From the NCBI GenBank assembly GCA_958295665.1, contig OY282560.1:309485236-309549235 (forward strand): a DNA stretch of 64,000 bases, in the 5' to 3' direction. Position 1 is the stretch's first letter; every line of letters starts with the position of its first letter. Below are positions 42,597 to 55,109 of the stretch, piece after piece. The notes under the pieces were generated by a model, which worked only from the letters and a program-made list of their open reading frames with translations, searched no databases and was not told the origin of the DNA. The translations under genes were made by a program, and so were the position numbers. The DNA is from Tipula vernalis (Eukaryota > Arthropoda > Insecta > Diptera > Tipulidae).

Positions 42597-44765
42597 ATCA
42601 AAATTATTGACATCATCAATTTTGAAATCCTGTCGAAAATTTTCTTTGCCCAAAACGACCTTTATCAACGTTTCCAAGATCCCTGAGTCGGAAAAAGCAA
42701 AAAAGGAAAATGTCATGGTACCTCAAGAACGGATTGTCCGATTTGAATTTTTTTCCGCCAACCTGTTTCTGTGGTTAAGGTGAAAAAGCTTTTGGAACCT
42801 CTACGAGCTTAGTAAGTGGCATGGCATTATCATGTGATTACTAACACTTGGTGTTCGATCCAATTTGACCAATTTGTTATAATTGCTGCTGTGACGGTTG
42901 AGTTGGGCGTTGAGTTGGGGGTCGATTTGCGCATTAAATTGGAGATGAGTTGTAGTTGAGTTGGGGTTGTGTTAAAATTGAATGAGCAGTTCAGCTGCAG
43001 TGAAAAGTGGGGTTTGAGTTGGAGTTGAGTTGATTTGAGTTGGATTCATATATGCATGTCAGTTAGGATTGTGTTGAGTTCATGTAAGCAAGCAGTTTTC
43101 AGACAATGTTGATTAAGGGATTCCGTTTAGCTGAGCGTTTAGTTTGGGGAGTTGATTGAGTGGTTCAGCAGGGTATTATATGGGGTGGGTTGAGGGTTGA
43201 GTTGAAAGTAGATTTGTTGGGGGTTGATTTGGGGTTGGTTGGGATTGATTTGAGGTTGATTTTGTCGTTCAGTTAGGAATTTATGTGGAGGTTGAGTTAA
43301 GATTTGGGTTGGAAGTTAGTTGGAGTTCTCCTAAGTTGAATTTATATATGCTTGTAGGAGGAGGGTTTAAATTTGGCTCCAGCTGGGGTTAAGTTGAAGT
43401 GGAATTGGGGTTGAGTTAGGGTTCACACATATTTTTTTTCCGATTGTCTTGATTTGGGGCTCGAGTCTGGCGTTGAGTTTGAGGTTGAGTTGGATGAGTA
43501 AGTTGAATGGGCGTTTAATTGGTGATTGAGTTGAGGGTTACCTTGGTAATGGAATTTTGTGTAAGGTGGGGTTTGAGATTGAGTTTAAGGTTTAGGATGA
43601 TAATGGAGATTGAGTTGGGGTTGAGTAAGGGGTTAAAAAGGGCTTAATTTAGGGATTGATTTGGGAGTTGATTTGTATTTCGAATTAGCAGCGGCCTGAC
43701 CAATAATTTAACTGTTCAGAATTACTACGGTCTAAAAGTATTGAAACCCTGTCAAAAATGAGCAAAAATTTTGTTGGTCCAAAATCATTTTTCTCGACGT
43801 TTAGAAAGCCCCTGAGTCCGAAAAAGCAACACAAAAAAATTGTCCGTTTGGAGGTTAGTACCATGTACCCATGGCAGCTCGATAACGACTTGTTCGATTT
43901 GGAATTTTTGCAAGTCAATCTGCTTGTTAGGTCAAGGTGGCGAATTGAAAAGCTTTTGGAAGCAGTATGTCAAGAGGATCGGGTGACTAACTTTTATTAA
44001 TGCTGGTTTGAGGATTGAGTTGGGCGTTGAGTTTGCGAGTTGGTGTTGGGTTGGAGTTTAGTGAGCAGTTCAGCTAGGTTTTTATTTGTGTGTTGAATTG
44101 ACAGTTGAATTAGAGTTAGCGTGAACTAAGTTCCTGTAGTTGTCCTGCAGTTGGGAGTTCAGTTGGGCGTGATTTTGTGGTTAATTTAAGTGCTGAGTTG
44201 CAGGTCGCGTTAAGATTGAGTTGGTATTGGTCAAGGGCTGGAGTTATTTGACGTTAAGTTGAGGGTTGAGCTGGAAGTTAGCTTTAATGGTTTTGAGTTG
44301 ATTTCATGTACGAATGTTTTTGTAGTTTTTCAAATATCGTTGATTTGAGGATTGAATTGGAAGTTGAGTTTGGTGTTAAGGCAAGTTAAGTTAAGGGTTG
44401 AGTTGGGAGTGGAGTTAGAGGTTGAGTTGTGTTGGTTTAGTGATTGATTTTGGGATTGAGTTGAGTTGGGGTTAAGTTGAGTTTAGAGTTGGGTTGAGAG
44501 TTGAGTTGAGATCGAATTAAGGGTGTGTAGGGTTTGAGATGAAGTTAAGTTGGATTTGAGTAAGGGGTTCGGTTGGGGATTTGAGGGTATTTTCGTGGGT
44601 TGAGTTAGGCGTTGGGTTTCGGGTTAGGTTAAGGGTTGATTTAAAAGTTGGTTTGGGGTTAATTGATGATTGAGCTGTAAATTGTAAACTGAGTTGGAGG
44701 TTGAGCTGAAGATTGAGTTAAGAGGTTCTGTTATGGATTAATTTGTAAGTTGAGTTAATTTTGAG
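42597..44765 (+). repeat. Two-copy higher-order repeat with G/T-rich minisatellite
   Basis: Each copy is a block of about 240 bp followed by about 0.8 kb of G/T-rich DNA built on gttgagttgggg-type words. Block 1 (42597-42815) and block 2 (about 43733-43975) share attttgaaatcctgtc/tattgaaaccctgtc, ccctgagtcggaaaaagca and aaaagcttttggaa, about 1.13-1.17 kb apart. The G/T arrays span 42885-43680 and 43995-44765. The plus strand is almost C-free inside the arrays, with units from about 6 to 20 bp and no fixed period. There is no coding sequence. Confidence 0.8.
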
Positions 44766-44899
44766 GGACCGAAGTTCTGATCACCTCGTGAGATTTTAGC
44801 CCTTTAAAATTTAATAATGTTTTTCTCTTTTTTTTATTTAATTACGATCTATTTCCTTATCCTTTCGTTTCAACTAAATTATAAAGGGCGTCCCTAAAT

Positions 44900-45600
44900 T
44901 AACGCAGGATTTGAATTAAATAGAAAACACAGTTTTTATTGAATCATAAAGTACATAGAAAGAATAGGGTTATTTACGGAATAAGACATCGGGCAAATGG
45001 CCTCCACGGCTTTGCTGGCACATACGCACTCTTTTGTCGAAATTGTCCATGACCATTCTGCATAAATGTGGCTGAATTTCGTTGATGCAGCGTTTAATTT
45101 CCTCCTGTAATGCACATGATCTAGGGGGCCAATTCTGATCACCGAAACGAGAGAGTACACGACCAGGAAATGTTTCATGCAGTAATTGAATTGTTTCACG
45201 GGTTGTACGACATGTGGCACCGTCTTATTGAAACCACAAATTGGCCATATCAATATCGTCCAATTTCGGCAGAAAAAACTGTGTTATCATGTCGCAACAT
45301 CGAGCATCAGTAACAGTCACTTCTTGACCAGCCTCATTTTCAAAAAAGTATGGTCCAATGATGCCTCTAGCCCAAAATCCGCACCAAACAGTGACTCGTC
45401 TCCGAACCCCAAACACGGCAATTTTGGCGATTAATAAAGCCATCAAGGTGAAAATGTGCTTCATCGCTTAGGATGATTTTGCTCAAAAAATCACCATCCG
45501 CTTGTTGATGTTCAATAATCCATTCAACGAACTCTCTTCGCTGTTTATGGTCACTAGGCTTCAGTTGTTGTGTTAATTGAATTTTGTAAGAATAGTGACG
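44900..45600 (-). pseudogene. Tc1/mariner-superfamily transposase, C-terminal half
   Basis: From right to left: LKPSDHKQRREFVEWIIEHQ, then ILSDEAHFHLDGFINRQNCR with the first catalytic Asp (SDEAHF), VWG, and after a small gap RVTVWCGFWARGIIGPYFFE, NEAGQEVTVTDARCCDMITQ, LDDIDMANLWFQ. A TAA replaces the Gln before DGAT, the segment with the second Asp. The end, in shifted frames, reads LLHETFPGRVLSRFGDQNWP, then (after a deletion of the DLTPLDFFLWG part) LQEEIKRCINEIQPHLCRMV and GGHLPDVLF. With a stop and the third catalytic residue deleted it is inactive. The N-terminal DNA-binding domain is missing. Confidence 0.8.
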
Positions 45601-46059
45601 TGAGTGGAATTGGAATTTAGAACTTTTATTATGAAAATAGTTAATTTTTTCTTATAAAACTTCTTCAAATTCAGAGATCTGTTAAAGCTTCCAAATGACA
45701 TAAAAAAAATTGAAACTCCCCAATTTGAAAAAACAAGAACCGTCTAATTTTGGTGTCAGCAGTAAGCTTCAGTTTTATAAAATTTCTCCCAAACTTCAAC
45801 AATTAAGTTAGTAAAACTTCCGGACATAAAATTTGAAAATTCCAAGGTCTTATCGGAATTTTACTAATCAAAAGTTTTATAGGCAAAAATACCGAAAACT
45901 TCAGACTATTTTAAATTCAAGGCTGCAACTTCTTGCATTTCGATCTCAAAAACTCTTTTGTGTCTCCTTACTTCTTTGAATTCAAAAAATCTCTATTCGT
46001 TTGAAGATTTTCAGAATTAATTTGCTTGATGCTTAAACTATATCGGCATCTCAGATAAG

Positions 46060-46330
46060 AAGAACTTTGTACCTTACTGCTAGATTATTTAGGGCGACAC
46101 GGTCCTAATAAAGAATGGATTTGAAGCAATTACTCAGTGTTTGCCCTTGGCTTTAGACAATAGGTTTTACACACCTTCGTTATACATTGGTCCTAGTTTA
46201 ATTGTTTTTCTAAAGTAACTCCAAGGTAATTGACTTCCGTTATGCAGGTTAGCCGTATATCATCTATCCCCAGCAGAAGAGTGATACATTTCTTCGTTTT
46301 GGTAAAAGTTGTAACTGAAGCTTGCCACTG
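46060..46330 (-). pseudogene. LINE reverse transcriptase scrap
   Basis: The minus strand reads TTFTKTKKCITLLLGIDDIR then LTCITEVNYLGVTLEKQLN, the segment after the FADD box in R1/CR1-like enzymes (EVKYLGV-LD--LNW). A stop follows. Nothing else of the element is readable. 45601-46059 and 46630-47830 show no supportable gene. Confidence 0.45.
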
Positions 46331-47833
46331 ACTATTATAGAAATGCCTCGAGCAAATCCTAACACTTTGTATAGTTTGTCTACATCTAGTACATAAAACA
46401 TATAACAGTCAGAATAAATTGATAATATATTGAACGATTGTTCTGTACCGCAAGAACATACCATAGTTACATATTTAGGAGAAAAAAAAAATCGAAAAAT
46501 GAGACGTGGTTGAAGATAAATAGCATCAAGATCAACTGTTAACTGTCTTTTATTGAAAAATACGAAGTAAATAAAACAAAATAATTTAAGTACACACAAC
46601 AAGAACAACAACAACAAAACGAGCATAAAATTCCAGTTTTACATGTTTTTCCGTTTAACATGTAACACACCATACAGAAAATCATTACCGTGGATGGTTC
46701 GCGGATATATGTAATGAATGGTATATGTACATGAATTGGATGTGGTATTATGTGCGGAGCCAATGAAAATGTCTGAAAATTCTTAAGTCCAATTGCAATA
46801 ATGTATATTATATAGACTACATAACTTCTTGTTTGTAATAAAGATTTTTTTTTGTGTTATGTTTGTTATACATTTGTTTCAAAGTAGGTGCAAGATGATT
46901 TTTTTAGATTACTCGAGTGTGGCGCCTTTTAATTTTTTTCGCGATTTTTTTTTTTTTTTAAATTAATTTTAACGATTCTTGATAAAAGTTTTTTATATTT
47001 ACAAAAAAAATGTTGAATACTTACTGAAACGATACATACCAGAGGTGGCTAACATAAGAAAAATGAGTCGCATGTCAAAATATGTATACACAATATACTC
47101 GTTTAAGTGGTGTTGAATGATTGACAGAGCGTTAAAATAACCTGCGGTGACTTTTAATAATTACAGTGTTTATTATATGTTTGGATATATTAAGCGCCGG
47201 AAGTGTAATATGAACAGTTTTATTAATGTTGTAGACGGGAGTATTGAGTTGTTAAATTTTGTGTCATATTCAGCAGAAATCTTTTACCATTTCAATTATT
47301 TTGTTCGGTTATTATTTTTTTGAAATGAGTTAAGAACTCATCTCCAATATTTTTTTAATTTTTTCTTTTGTAAGATTTTAGCAAGTTTAAAGAATCAGTA
47401 ATACGTCTGAAATACCGTAGAGACGATTTACCAGAAAGACAGTAAGCAATTTAAAGTAAACGTTTTTCTGGTAAATCAGTAAACTTCAGTCTTTTCGTAC
47501 ATTTCTTCATTATCGTCAAGAACCATGAATACTTTGAAATTATAGGGGCAGACCACCTACAGCGTTTACCAATTTCGTTATAAGTACGGTTCGAAATGTT
47601 TCAGTTATTGAAACGCGGTTAGGGTCAATTTCGGTTGCTAAGCCAAAAATTTATTTATAGTATCAAAGGGTTAAACTGTTAATTTAAGTAAGATATTTAT
47701 TGCCTCTATCGTATTAGCCAGACAGTTTTTTCTCTTTCCAAATTGTGCAATCTTGGGATTTCGTTCAACACACAACTACAGAATAAAATACACTTATGCT
47801 GGAAACACATGAGACACATGATGACCGTCTTTT

Positions 47834-50800
47834 TTGACAAGCAGAATTTTTTTTTTGTGGTATATTATTTTTTATCCTCCATTTTGGCAAAGCCAAGAAT
47901 GTCTTGAACGTATACGACAGAATGATATAGATTGTGGATGTCAGCGTCTCTTAAATGAAAGCTTTGATGAAAAACAACAACGCCAACAAAAGAGCAAGAA
48001 TATAATTAAAAGGAAATGAAGCTGAAGCCGAGAAAAATCTTCGTCTCGTGCAAATGATACGAAACGAATGCATATTGTCAAAGCGGTTTTACAAGCAAGA
48101 GAAACTGATGCTGAAACAATTTTACGACGTGCAAATACAACTGAACAAGTTCGAAATTCAAGAGCTACTTAATCAACGATTAAGTGAAACAGTATAACAA
48201 GCTCAATATCATCGTGCACATGCTGCTAATCAAGTTGCAAGATCACGTGGTGCGCGTTGTATGACATAACAAAAGGAAATACCTGAACATTATTGTGATC
48301 CGATGAATGTTTTATGTACTTTCTGTAATTCACTCAATTTTGAAGACGAAAAATCATAATTCAGCCAAATAATCAACAAGTTCCTCCTTTTCCACAGAAC
48401 TTACAAGAACTTATGTCAAATCTTGATTTTCGTCTTTATCGTCACTTTCAAAATAACATGAAAAACTTACAGGACGTGTTCCATATGTATTTAAGGTTCA
48501 TGGTCAAATATGTCGTAGTACACCTCATTTACATTCAGCAAATAACAATCAACCTCAATACGCTGAATTATATGTTATCGATTCAGCAGAACCAATTGAT
48601 AAACGATTAGATCATTCAACTAACGAAGGTTTAAATGAAAATATTGTCAAATATTTAGATGAGTTGATGCATGAAGTAAATGTTTATGCACTACATGGTA
48701 TTTAGAAGCGATCGAAATGCTGATAGACGACGTTATAATTTATCAACTGTTAATGAGGTTGCAATACTTTTTCGTACTGCTGATGGACAAATTCTCTTTG
48801 TGATTTTCGTGTACATCCAAGAAATGATGAACAGGCTCTTATTTCATTAAATATTATGAATCCCCATTTGAGCCCAATGACGTATGCAATATTTTTTCCA
48901 TTTGGACAAGCTGGATGGCAGCCACGTATGCAAACAAATTTAGTAAATAATCCAGACAGAAAGCATACTCAAATAACAATTTTGCAATGGAAAGTTGCGA
49001 ACAATATCGTTGCTTACGTGACTGTTGGTCGTACTGTAATTCTTCCATCTTCATTTCCGAGATTTCCGAAAGAATTTGCGAATGAAACGGCAAAAGACAA
49101 ATCAGACCAAAAATTATTGATAACCGTTGGATTGTTCCTTACAACAAGTTTTGATCAAGCGTTATAACTGACGCATCAATGTCGAATCATGTCAAACATC
49201 AGTTGAAATAAATCCATCTGATGGAACGTTAGTGTACGATGAAATAAAACAATTCGTTGATGCAAGATACGTTTGTGCACTGGATGCAATGTGGCGTTTA
49301 CTTTAAATTCTAATGAGCGAGGAGCCAGCTGTAAATAGAGACGAAAATCGTTTAACACAGTTGACTGCTTGGTTTTATATACTGAAATACCTGAACAATA
49401 TACATATGGTAGAGTTTGAAAACCAAGACAAAGAGAAGGTGGCAAAACTATTACAAGAATGTATGCAGTATATACTAAGGAGCAAGAACGATTTTATTTG
49501 AGATTGTTGCTACAACATGTTAGAGGTGCAACCAGTTTGATTTTCTCAAAACGGTTAATGGTATAATGTATGTTACATCTTGCATGTTTTCATGATGATC
49601 AAATTGCTGAAAAGAAATGTTTAAGTCCAAGCTATTGAATTTATATAACCAAGGCATGGTATGAAATGTGTTGATTTTGGTTTACCAGATCCAGGTCCTA
49701 TTTTAAACTGCAAACATTTATTTGATCAAAATGAAGAATATAAAAAAGCTGAGCAACTCATTCCAACTCTTAATATGGAGCAAAAGACATTTTTAGAAAA
49801 AATCTTTACAGCTGTTCTTCCCGTTGGGCCAGGTGGTTCTGGAAAAACATGTTTAGATAGTACATTGATATTATATCAGTAAGAGGACAAGATAGATCGG
49901 CTTTAGCATTTGCAATAACTGGCATTGCTGCATACTTATTGAAAGGTGGAAGAACAGCGCATAGTGGCTTTAAAGTAACGTTGTCAGTAACTGAAACTTC
50001 TGTTTCTTCAATGAAAATTCTATAAATTGACAAATTGAGAAATTCAGATATTATAATCATTGATGAATCCTCAATGCTTTCAACACATTCGTTTAGAATA
50101 TAAGAGCATTTGACCAATTATTTATCTTAGGAGGTGACTTCGGAGGGATCAGTTGCAGATATTGTTGAGCTATGCATCAAAAATTCATCGTTATGGTGTC
50201 ATGTTAAGAAATAAAATTTGGTCACAAATATGAGATCAGCAAGTCAAGATCCTGATTTAATTGAGATTTTTGACACAATCACTGATAGTGCAATTGAACA
50301 AAATTATTTTGTCACCAATTGTCACCAAAAAATGTTGATGTTACTGAACTTAATTGTAAAGTACTTTATCTTATGGATGGTCAAGCAATAGTTTACAAAA
50401 GCGTTGATACAAATAGTTTCTGATAATTCGAACGATGAAATTGATTTTCCGATTGAATTCCTTAATGCACAATGTCCATCGGGAATGCCTCCGTATTCGC
50501 TCAAACTGAAAAAGGTGCATTTATTATGCTTATACGTAATTTGAATCCAAAAAGAGGCTTACTTAATGGTACCCTATTAATTGTTAAAAAGTTCTTAACA
50601 AATATTATCATGGCTGAAATTTCAACTGGTTGCAATAAAGGTGAAGTAGTAAGTGAATCAACTTTACCATTCAAAATGAAAAGAAGACAATTTCCAGTAA
50701 TGCTGGAATTTTCTATGTCAATAAATAGGTCACACGGTCAGTCATATGGCAAGGTTGGAGTTTATTTATCCGATCCAGTTTTTGCATATGGCCAGCTGTA

Positions 50801-50864
50801 CGTCGCGATGTCAAGAGTAAAAAATAAGAACAACTTAGAAGTTTTAATGAAAAATTCTCATTAA
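47834..50864 (+). pseudogene. Helitron Rep/helicase gene, broken
   Basis: The start has a charged, coiled-coil-like region (RLLNESFDEKQQRQQK; EKLMLKQFYDVQIQLNKFEI). Then FKVHGQICRSTPHLHSANNN and QPQYAELYVIDSAEPIDKRL (about 48490-48610), and FRVHPRNDEQALISLNIMNP, LSPMTYAIFFPFGQAGWQP, all typical of the region before the Rep nuclease in insect Helitrons. The nuclease itself is deleted. The helicase begins FGLPDPGPILNCKHLFDQNE (49661), with Walker A GPGGSGKT (about 49830), SALAFAITGIAAYLLKGGRT, IIIIDESSML, and the C-terminal MSINRSHGQSYGKVGVYLSD, GQLYVAMSRVKNKNNLEVL (to 50864). At least eight frameshifts or stops are needed. No CTRR 3' terminus was identified. Confidence 0.85.
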
Positions 50865-51269
50865 TGGTTCAAGTCTCGCAAATTTCGAATATTCTAACCC
50901 TAAAATCTAATTTAATTCAAAAATTACGACGTAACTCAATTTGTTTGTATAAATTTAAATTTTAATTAAATAAAAGTAAAACCAAAAACATATAAAACCC
51001 GAATATCAGGCCACCTGGGGCTCAATTATGTAAGACATTTCGAATTATCTTAATGGTTAAATATTGTTACTAATTTTGGGCTCTTTTCAGGATCCGTATT
51101 GGATTTTGCAATAAAACATTCGATTAGTTTGTCCACAATATCCGTGGTGAGGATCGAATCGTCAATATCACAGATAAGAACCAAAGCACCCAATATTAAA
51201 TGTGTCTGTAATATTTTATCGTAGACTCAAAATAATACCAAAATGATTTAAGTAACGAGAATGGCCAAA
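50865..51269. other. Non-coding stretch
   Basis: No gene recognised. If the Helitron 3' end is here, its hairpin and CTRR end are no longer obvious. gccacctggggc near 51010 can form a short hairpin. Confidence 0.35.
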
Positions 51270-51750
51270 AAAATTTGTTCGTCTTGGAACATCTGTGATT
51301 CTATGCTTTGTAGGTGTGATTCTATCCACCAGACTAATACTGGTGATGCCTGACACTGATGATTCCTTCCACAATCCCAACCAATTGTCCATTCAATGTG
51401 CAATTCTACCATTTAATCTTAACAATTTCTCTTTTTTCATGGCAGGAATGTAAATTCCTACACCAACTCGATCTTAATTTACACTAGCCTGTATAAGTAT
51501 GTATATAGTTCCACATGTGCAAAATAGTTCGTTTTCATTCTTCGAAATTCTCTCTTAACCGATCTCATTCGCCATCGGTTTTGTTATGCCTCGAAAAGTC
51601 AAGTACACAGCAAGATTTTCGGGTGGAACTTTTGAACCCTAATATTTCCCGCCAATTCATTCTTCCTTTTGCTCTACGGATAGCCTTTTTTAATTTTCCA
51701 TTAATCCAAATACAATTAACAAAATAAATTCAAAAAATTAATTTAGCTTT
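51270..51750 (-). pseudogene. Scrap of the same I/LOA LINE family as 3457-8106
   Basis: The minus strand has ggctatccgtagagcaaaag (about 51685), nearly identical to agctatccgtagagcgaaaa at 5907, fused to ttttgcacatgtggaa (about 51523), matching 7620-7637. The encoded RNase H start (ASVNEDRVGVGIYIP type) continues with AMKKEKLLRLNGRIAH, a part deleted from the longer copy. The join shows a large internal deletion. The frame is full of stops. Confidence 0.65.
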
Positions 51751-51754
51751 AAGC

Positions 51755-52180
51755 TCAGATCAAATCAATCCCAATTTCGTTCGCAATGTGTTTTGTGTAA
51801 CAACTGGTAAACCCTTTGTCTTGATATTCGCAAGCGGCTCTTTGGTGTTGATGTACTTCACTTCGATATCTCCCCGAGCGATTATATTGCGCAGAAAATG
51901 ATATCATCAACGTGCTTGAGTCTGTGAGATTCCTTTCCACTCGATGCGATGACGATGCAACCTTGGTTGTCCTCGTGTATGACCATTGGTTTACCGACAA
52001 ATTCACCCATCTTCCGCAACAATCCTCGAAGCCAAATCGCTTCACATACTGCAGAACTCAATGAAATGTATTCTGCCTCAGTCGACGATAATGCTATGGT
52101 CGTTTGCTTCTTTGTAGACCAGATATGGATTTACGCTGTAGGCCCATTAAGTTTGAGCTGTAGGTCCAGTAGTTAAATCT
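51755..52180 (-). pseudogene. Ty1/copia RNase H, C-terminal end
   Basis: In one minus-strand frame: WSTKKQTTIALSSTEAEYIS, LSSAVCEAIWLRGLLRKMGE, KPMVIHEDNQGCIVIASSG, HRLKHVD. This is the standard end of copia polyproteins, with catalytic Glu in STEAEY and Asp in HEDNQ. A shift follows the HVD word, after which pieces resembling ARGDIEVKYINT and KGLPVVT appear in another frame. No copia LTR was identified next to it. Confidence 0.8.
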
Positions 52181-52239
52181 ACCCTAGTTGATATACTACT
52201 ACGATTTCGAAAACATAAAATCATGTTCACTGCAGATTT

Positions 52240-54450
52240 GGGTGAACAGCAATAAGACCAAATACCAGAGAATTTTATGGAGACAGTCTCCTCTGGAGCC
52301 TGTGAAATCTTATGGCCTACTAACAGTAACTTATGGAACTGCATGTGCACCGTTTTTAGCCACACAAATCTTAAACCAATTGGCAACCGATTATCAAGAG
52401 CAATTTCCTGCAGCGGCAGGGGTTATTAATCGGGATTTCTACATGGGCGATTTAATGTCCGGAGCTAACTCCATCATCGAAGCAAGGCGCACTGTTTCGC
52501 AACAGGTCAAGGTACTTGATTGCGGAGGATTCAAATTAAGAAAGTGAACATCAATCAGTCGAAAATTGCTTAAAGAGATACCAGAAACCCATCATGAATT
52601 TTCCTTTCTGGATTTCGATAGCGGAGGCCAAGGAGTTACAGTTCTTGGCTTGAGATACTCGCCAGCTAACGATACCTTTGGTTTTAAGGTATAGTGGAAG
52701 GAACAAAGACTTACAAAACGTTCATTGCTATCTGAAGCATCCCGGGTGTTTGATCCGATAGGTTGGCTAGTACCGGTAACGATCACATTTAAAATTATTT
52801 TCCAGAAATTGTGGATACTAAAACTGGAATGGGATGATGATCTACGTCCAAGAATTCAAACAGAATGAATGAATATAAGGCAGCACTTAAATTATTTGGA
52901 GAAAATACAAATTTACCCGTGGTTATAAACGGAGAAAGAAGGGTTCAAACTTCATGGATTTGTAGATGCTTCCGAAAATGGTTATGCAGCGGTGGTGTAT
53001 ATCAGAGTTCAGACATCATATGGTATCAGAACTAATATAGTTGGTGCAAAAACTAAAGTAGCGCCAATTAAAGCTATTAGTATACCACGGTTGGAACTTT
53101 GCGCAGCAGTGTTAGGCACGAAATTGTCAATGTCAATTTTATAGGCATTGTATGGAGAAATGGGAATTAAGTACTATTTATGGACTGATTCTCAAATTGT
53201 ACTCGATAGTGTATCCAAGATCCTACAGCATACCAATAGGACCATCTGGAGGCATGTGTTATCTAAAGACAACCCTGCAGACTGCGCGTCTCGAGGTTTA
53301 CGCCCTTTGGAATTGGCACAATTTAAATTTGTGGTGGAGTGGTTCTGATTGATTGCAAGAACCAGAGGCACATTGGCCGTTACAAAGAGACTGTGAAGCA
53401 AGTGAATAACAAGAAGAACTTGTAAAAGCAGCAAAGGGTCAATGATAATGTTGGCTTTATCTAATAATAACTGAGTAGCAGGTCTTCTTGAAAGATGTTC
53501 CACTACAACAAAGATCGTAAATACTATAGCCAGAATTTTTCAACTGGCAAGAAGTATGAATGTTGAGAAAAGTAAGAGGGAGGTTGGACCTGTTTTAACA
53601 GAAGGGGAAAAAAGCACAGATATTGTATAAAGAGGTGCAAAAAGAAGGTTCGAAGCGTGATCGGCAATGTGTCGTTATGTGTACGTTTAAAGGCAAAACA
53701 GCAGACTATGCAGGACCTATACAAATAAAGGCATCCTGGCTTCGAGGCGCGAAGATAATAATACAAGGTCATATCACCTTGTTTATTTGCATGGCAACCA
53801 AGGCTGTGCATCTGGAACTGGTTTCGGATATGACAGCGGACACTTTCTTTGCTGCACTGAAGAGATTTCAGACGTGGACTTTGGGAAGCAACGGTGAAAT
53901 CGACGAAATATCACTTACGTAGAATATTAGGGAAATTTTATTAACGTTTGAAGAGTTCAACACATTGCTCATTCAGATTGAAACAATTCTCAATTCGAGA
54001 CCATTATGTGAGATGTTCAAGGATGAGCTGGATCCATTAACCCCAGCTCATTTTTTGATTGGTCATGTTCTCACTTTACTACCCGAACATGAATTGGTGG
54101 GTATTAAAGCTAATAAATTGTCTCGTAGGCAGCATATCCAGTTGATGATGTAGCACTTCTGGAAAAGATGGCACCATGAATATTTATTAAATTTGCAGCA
54201 ACGACAAAAATGGATATTTCCAGCTAACAATTGTAAAGTTGGTGATCTGGTGGTCATTATGGACAAAGATACGTCACCTACCAAATGGTTAATGAGTCGC
54301 ATCGACGAAGCTATTCCAGGACAGGATTGGTGCGTGTAGTTAACATAAAAACTAAACTTGCCATTATGAAGAGACCTGTTGCAAAAGTGTGCATTTTACC
54401 TTCTGGCTCAGTTGAGCGTGTGATGGCCGGATTGTCACCTAAAATTTAAA
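52240..54450 (+). pseudogene. BEL/Pao retrotransposon pol, decayed
   Basis: The reverse transcriptase begins VTYGTACAPFLATQILNQLA and continues with INRDFYMGDLMSGANSIIEA. The catalytic box, YVDD in active members, is YMGD here, so one Asp is lost. Then GGFKLRK, a stop, FSFLDFDSGGQGVTVLGLRY, SRVFDPIGWLVPV. The Pao region and RNase H follow: HGFVDASENGYAAVVYIRVQ, IPRLELCAAVLGTKLS, YLWTDSQIVLDSV, NPADCASRGLRPLELAQF. Integrase has YAGPIQIKASWLRGAKIIIQ, FICMATKAVHLELVSDMTAD (53623-53922), and later LNSRPLCEMFKDELDPLTPA, HFLIGHVLTLLPE, and DKDTSPTKWLMSRI. Many stops and frameshifts are visible. Flanking LTRs were not recognised. Confidence 0.85.
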
Positions 54451-54699
54451 GAATCTTTGATAATTAATAATAGAGATCAATTTACCTGATCATCATTCAG
54501 CTGTCAAATATTTTATTGTTTATGCTCATTTGACATTTAAATTAGGTAATTTAATGTAGTATTGCCCCTCGATAGATAATTTCCCGAACAAACAAATGGT
54601 ATAATTTACGCGGTTGTGATTGCCATCTATTACACAAGAGCACAATTATATGAATTGAAATTGTTAAAAATTAAGAAAAGAGGTCAACTGCTTTTTAGT

Positions 54700-54815
54700 T
54701 ATTCGACTGGAATTTTGTTTGGAGATTCGAGATTCATCAGTATCCCGCCCCTATCGGGGATTCGAACCCAGTACCTTCCGATCCAAACGCCGCAGTTTTA
54801 ACCACTTTATCTCTT
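54700..54815 (-). mobile_element. tRNA-derived SINE, minus strand
   Basis: Read leftwards: gataaagtggttaaaactgc, then gtttggatcggaaggtactg, ggttcgaatcccc (B box, 54768-54758) and ataggggcgggat. This matches the head of the plus-strand copy at 14463-14765, including the ggggcgggat that follows the B box. The A box is weaker. Confidence 0.7.
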
Positions 54816-55109
54816 AATTCTTATATATAATTCTTTATTTTAGCTTTTAGGCCCGTAATTTTAAACGAGGATAGTGATAAATCAGCGAATTCATCCCCTC
54901 TTTCGTATTTTTAAACGAAGATAAATCCACTGAATCAAACCCGGATTAAAATTTTATCCTCGGATTTATACCTCGATATCGATGGCTAAAACAGTGAATA
55001 GGGATATTTTTGAAAATTGGGAAATATAAAACGTCATTTACGATCTGTCAAATTACATATTCTATTGCAAATTTAAATTTAAATAAGTTTTTGAAAATTA
55101 AAGTTAAAA

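Noticed and set aside
46264..46626. Hydrophobic 120-codon minus-strand frame resembling a membrane protein
   Set aside because: Poly-Leu start comes from caacaacaa repeats on the other strand, and its C-terminal part is a shadow of a LINE scrap in another frame.
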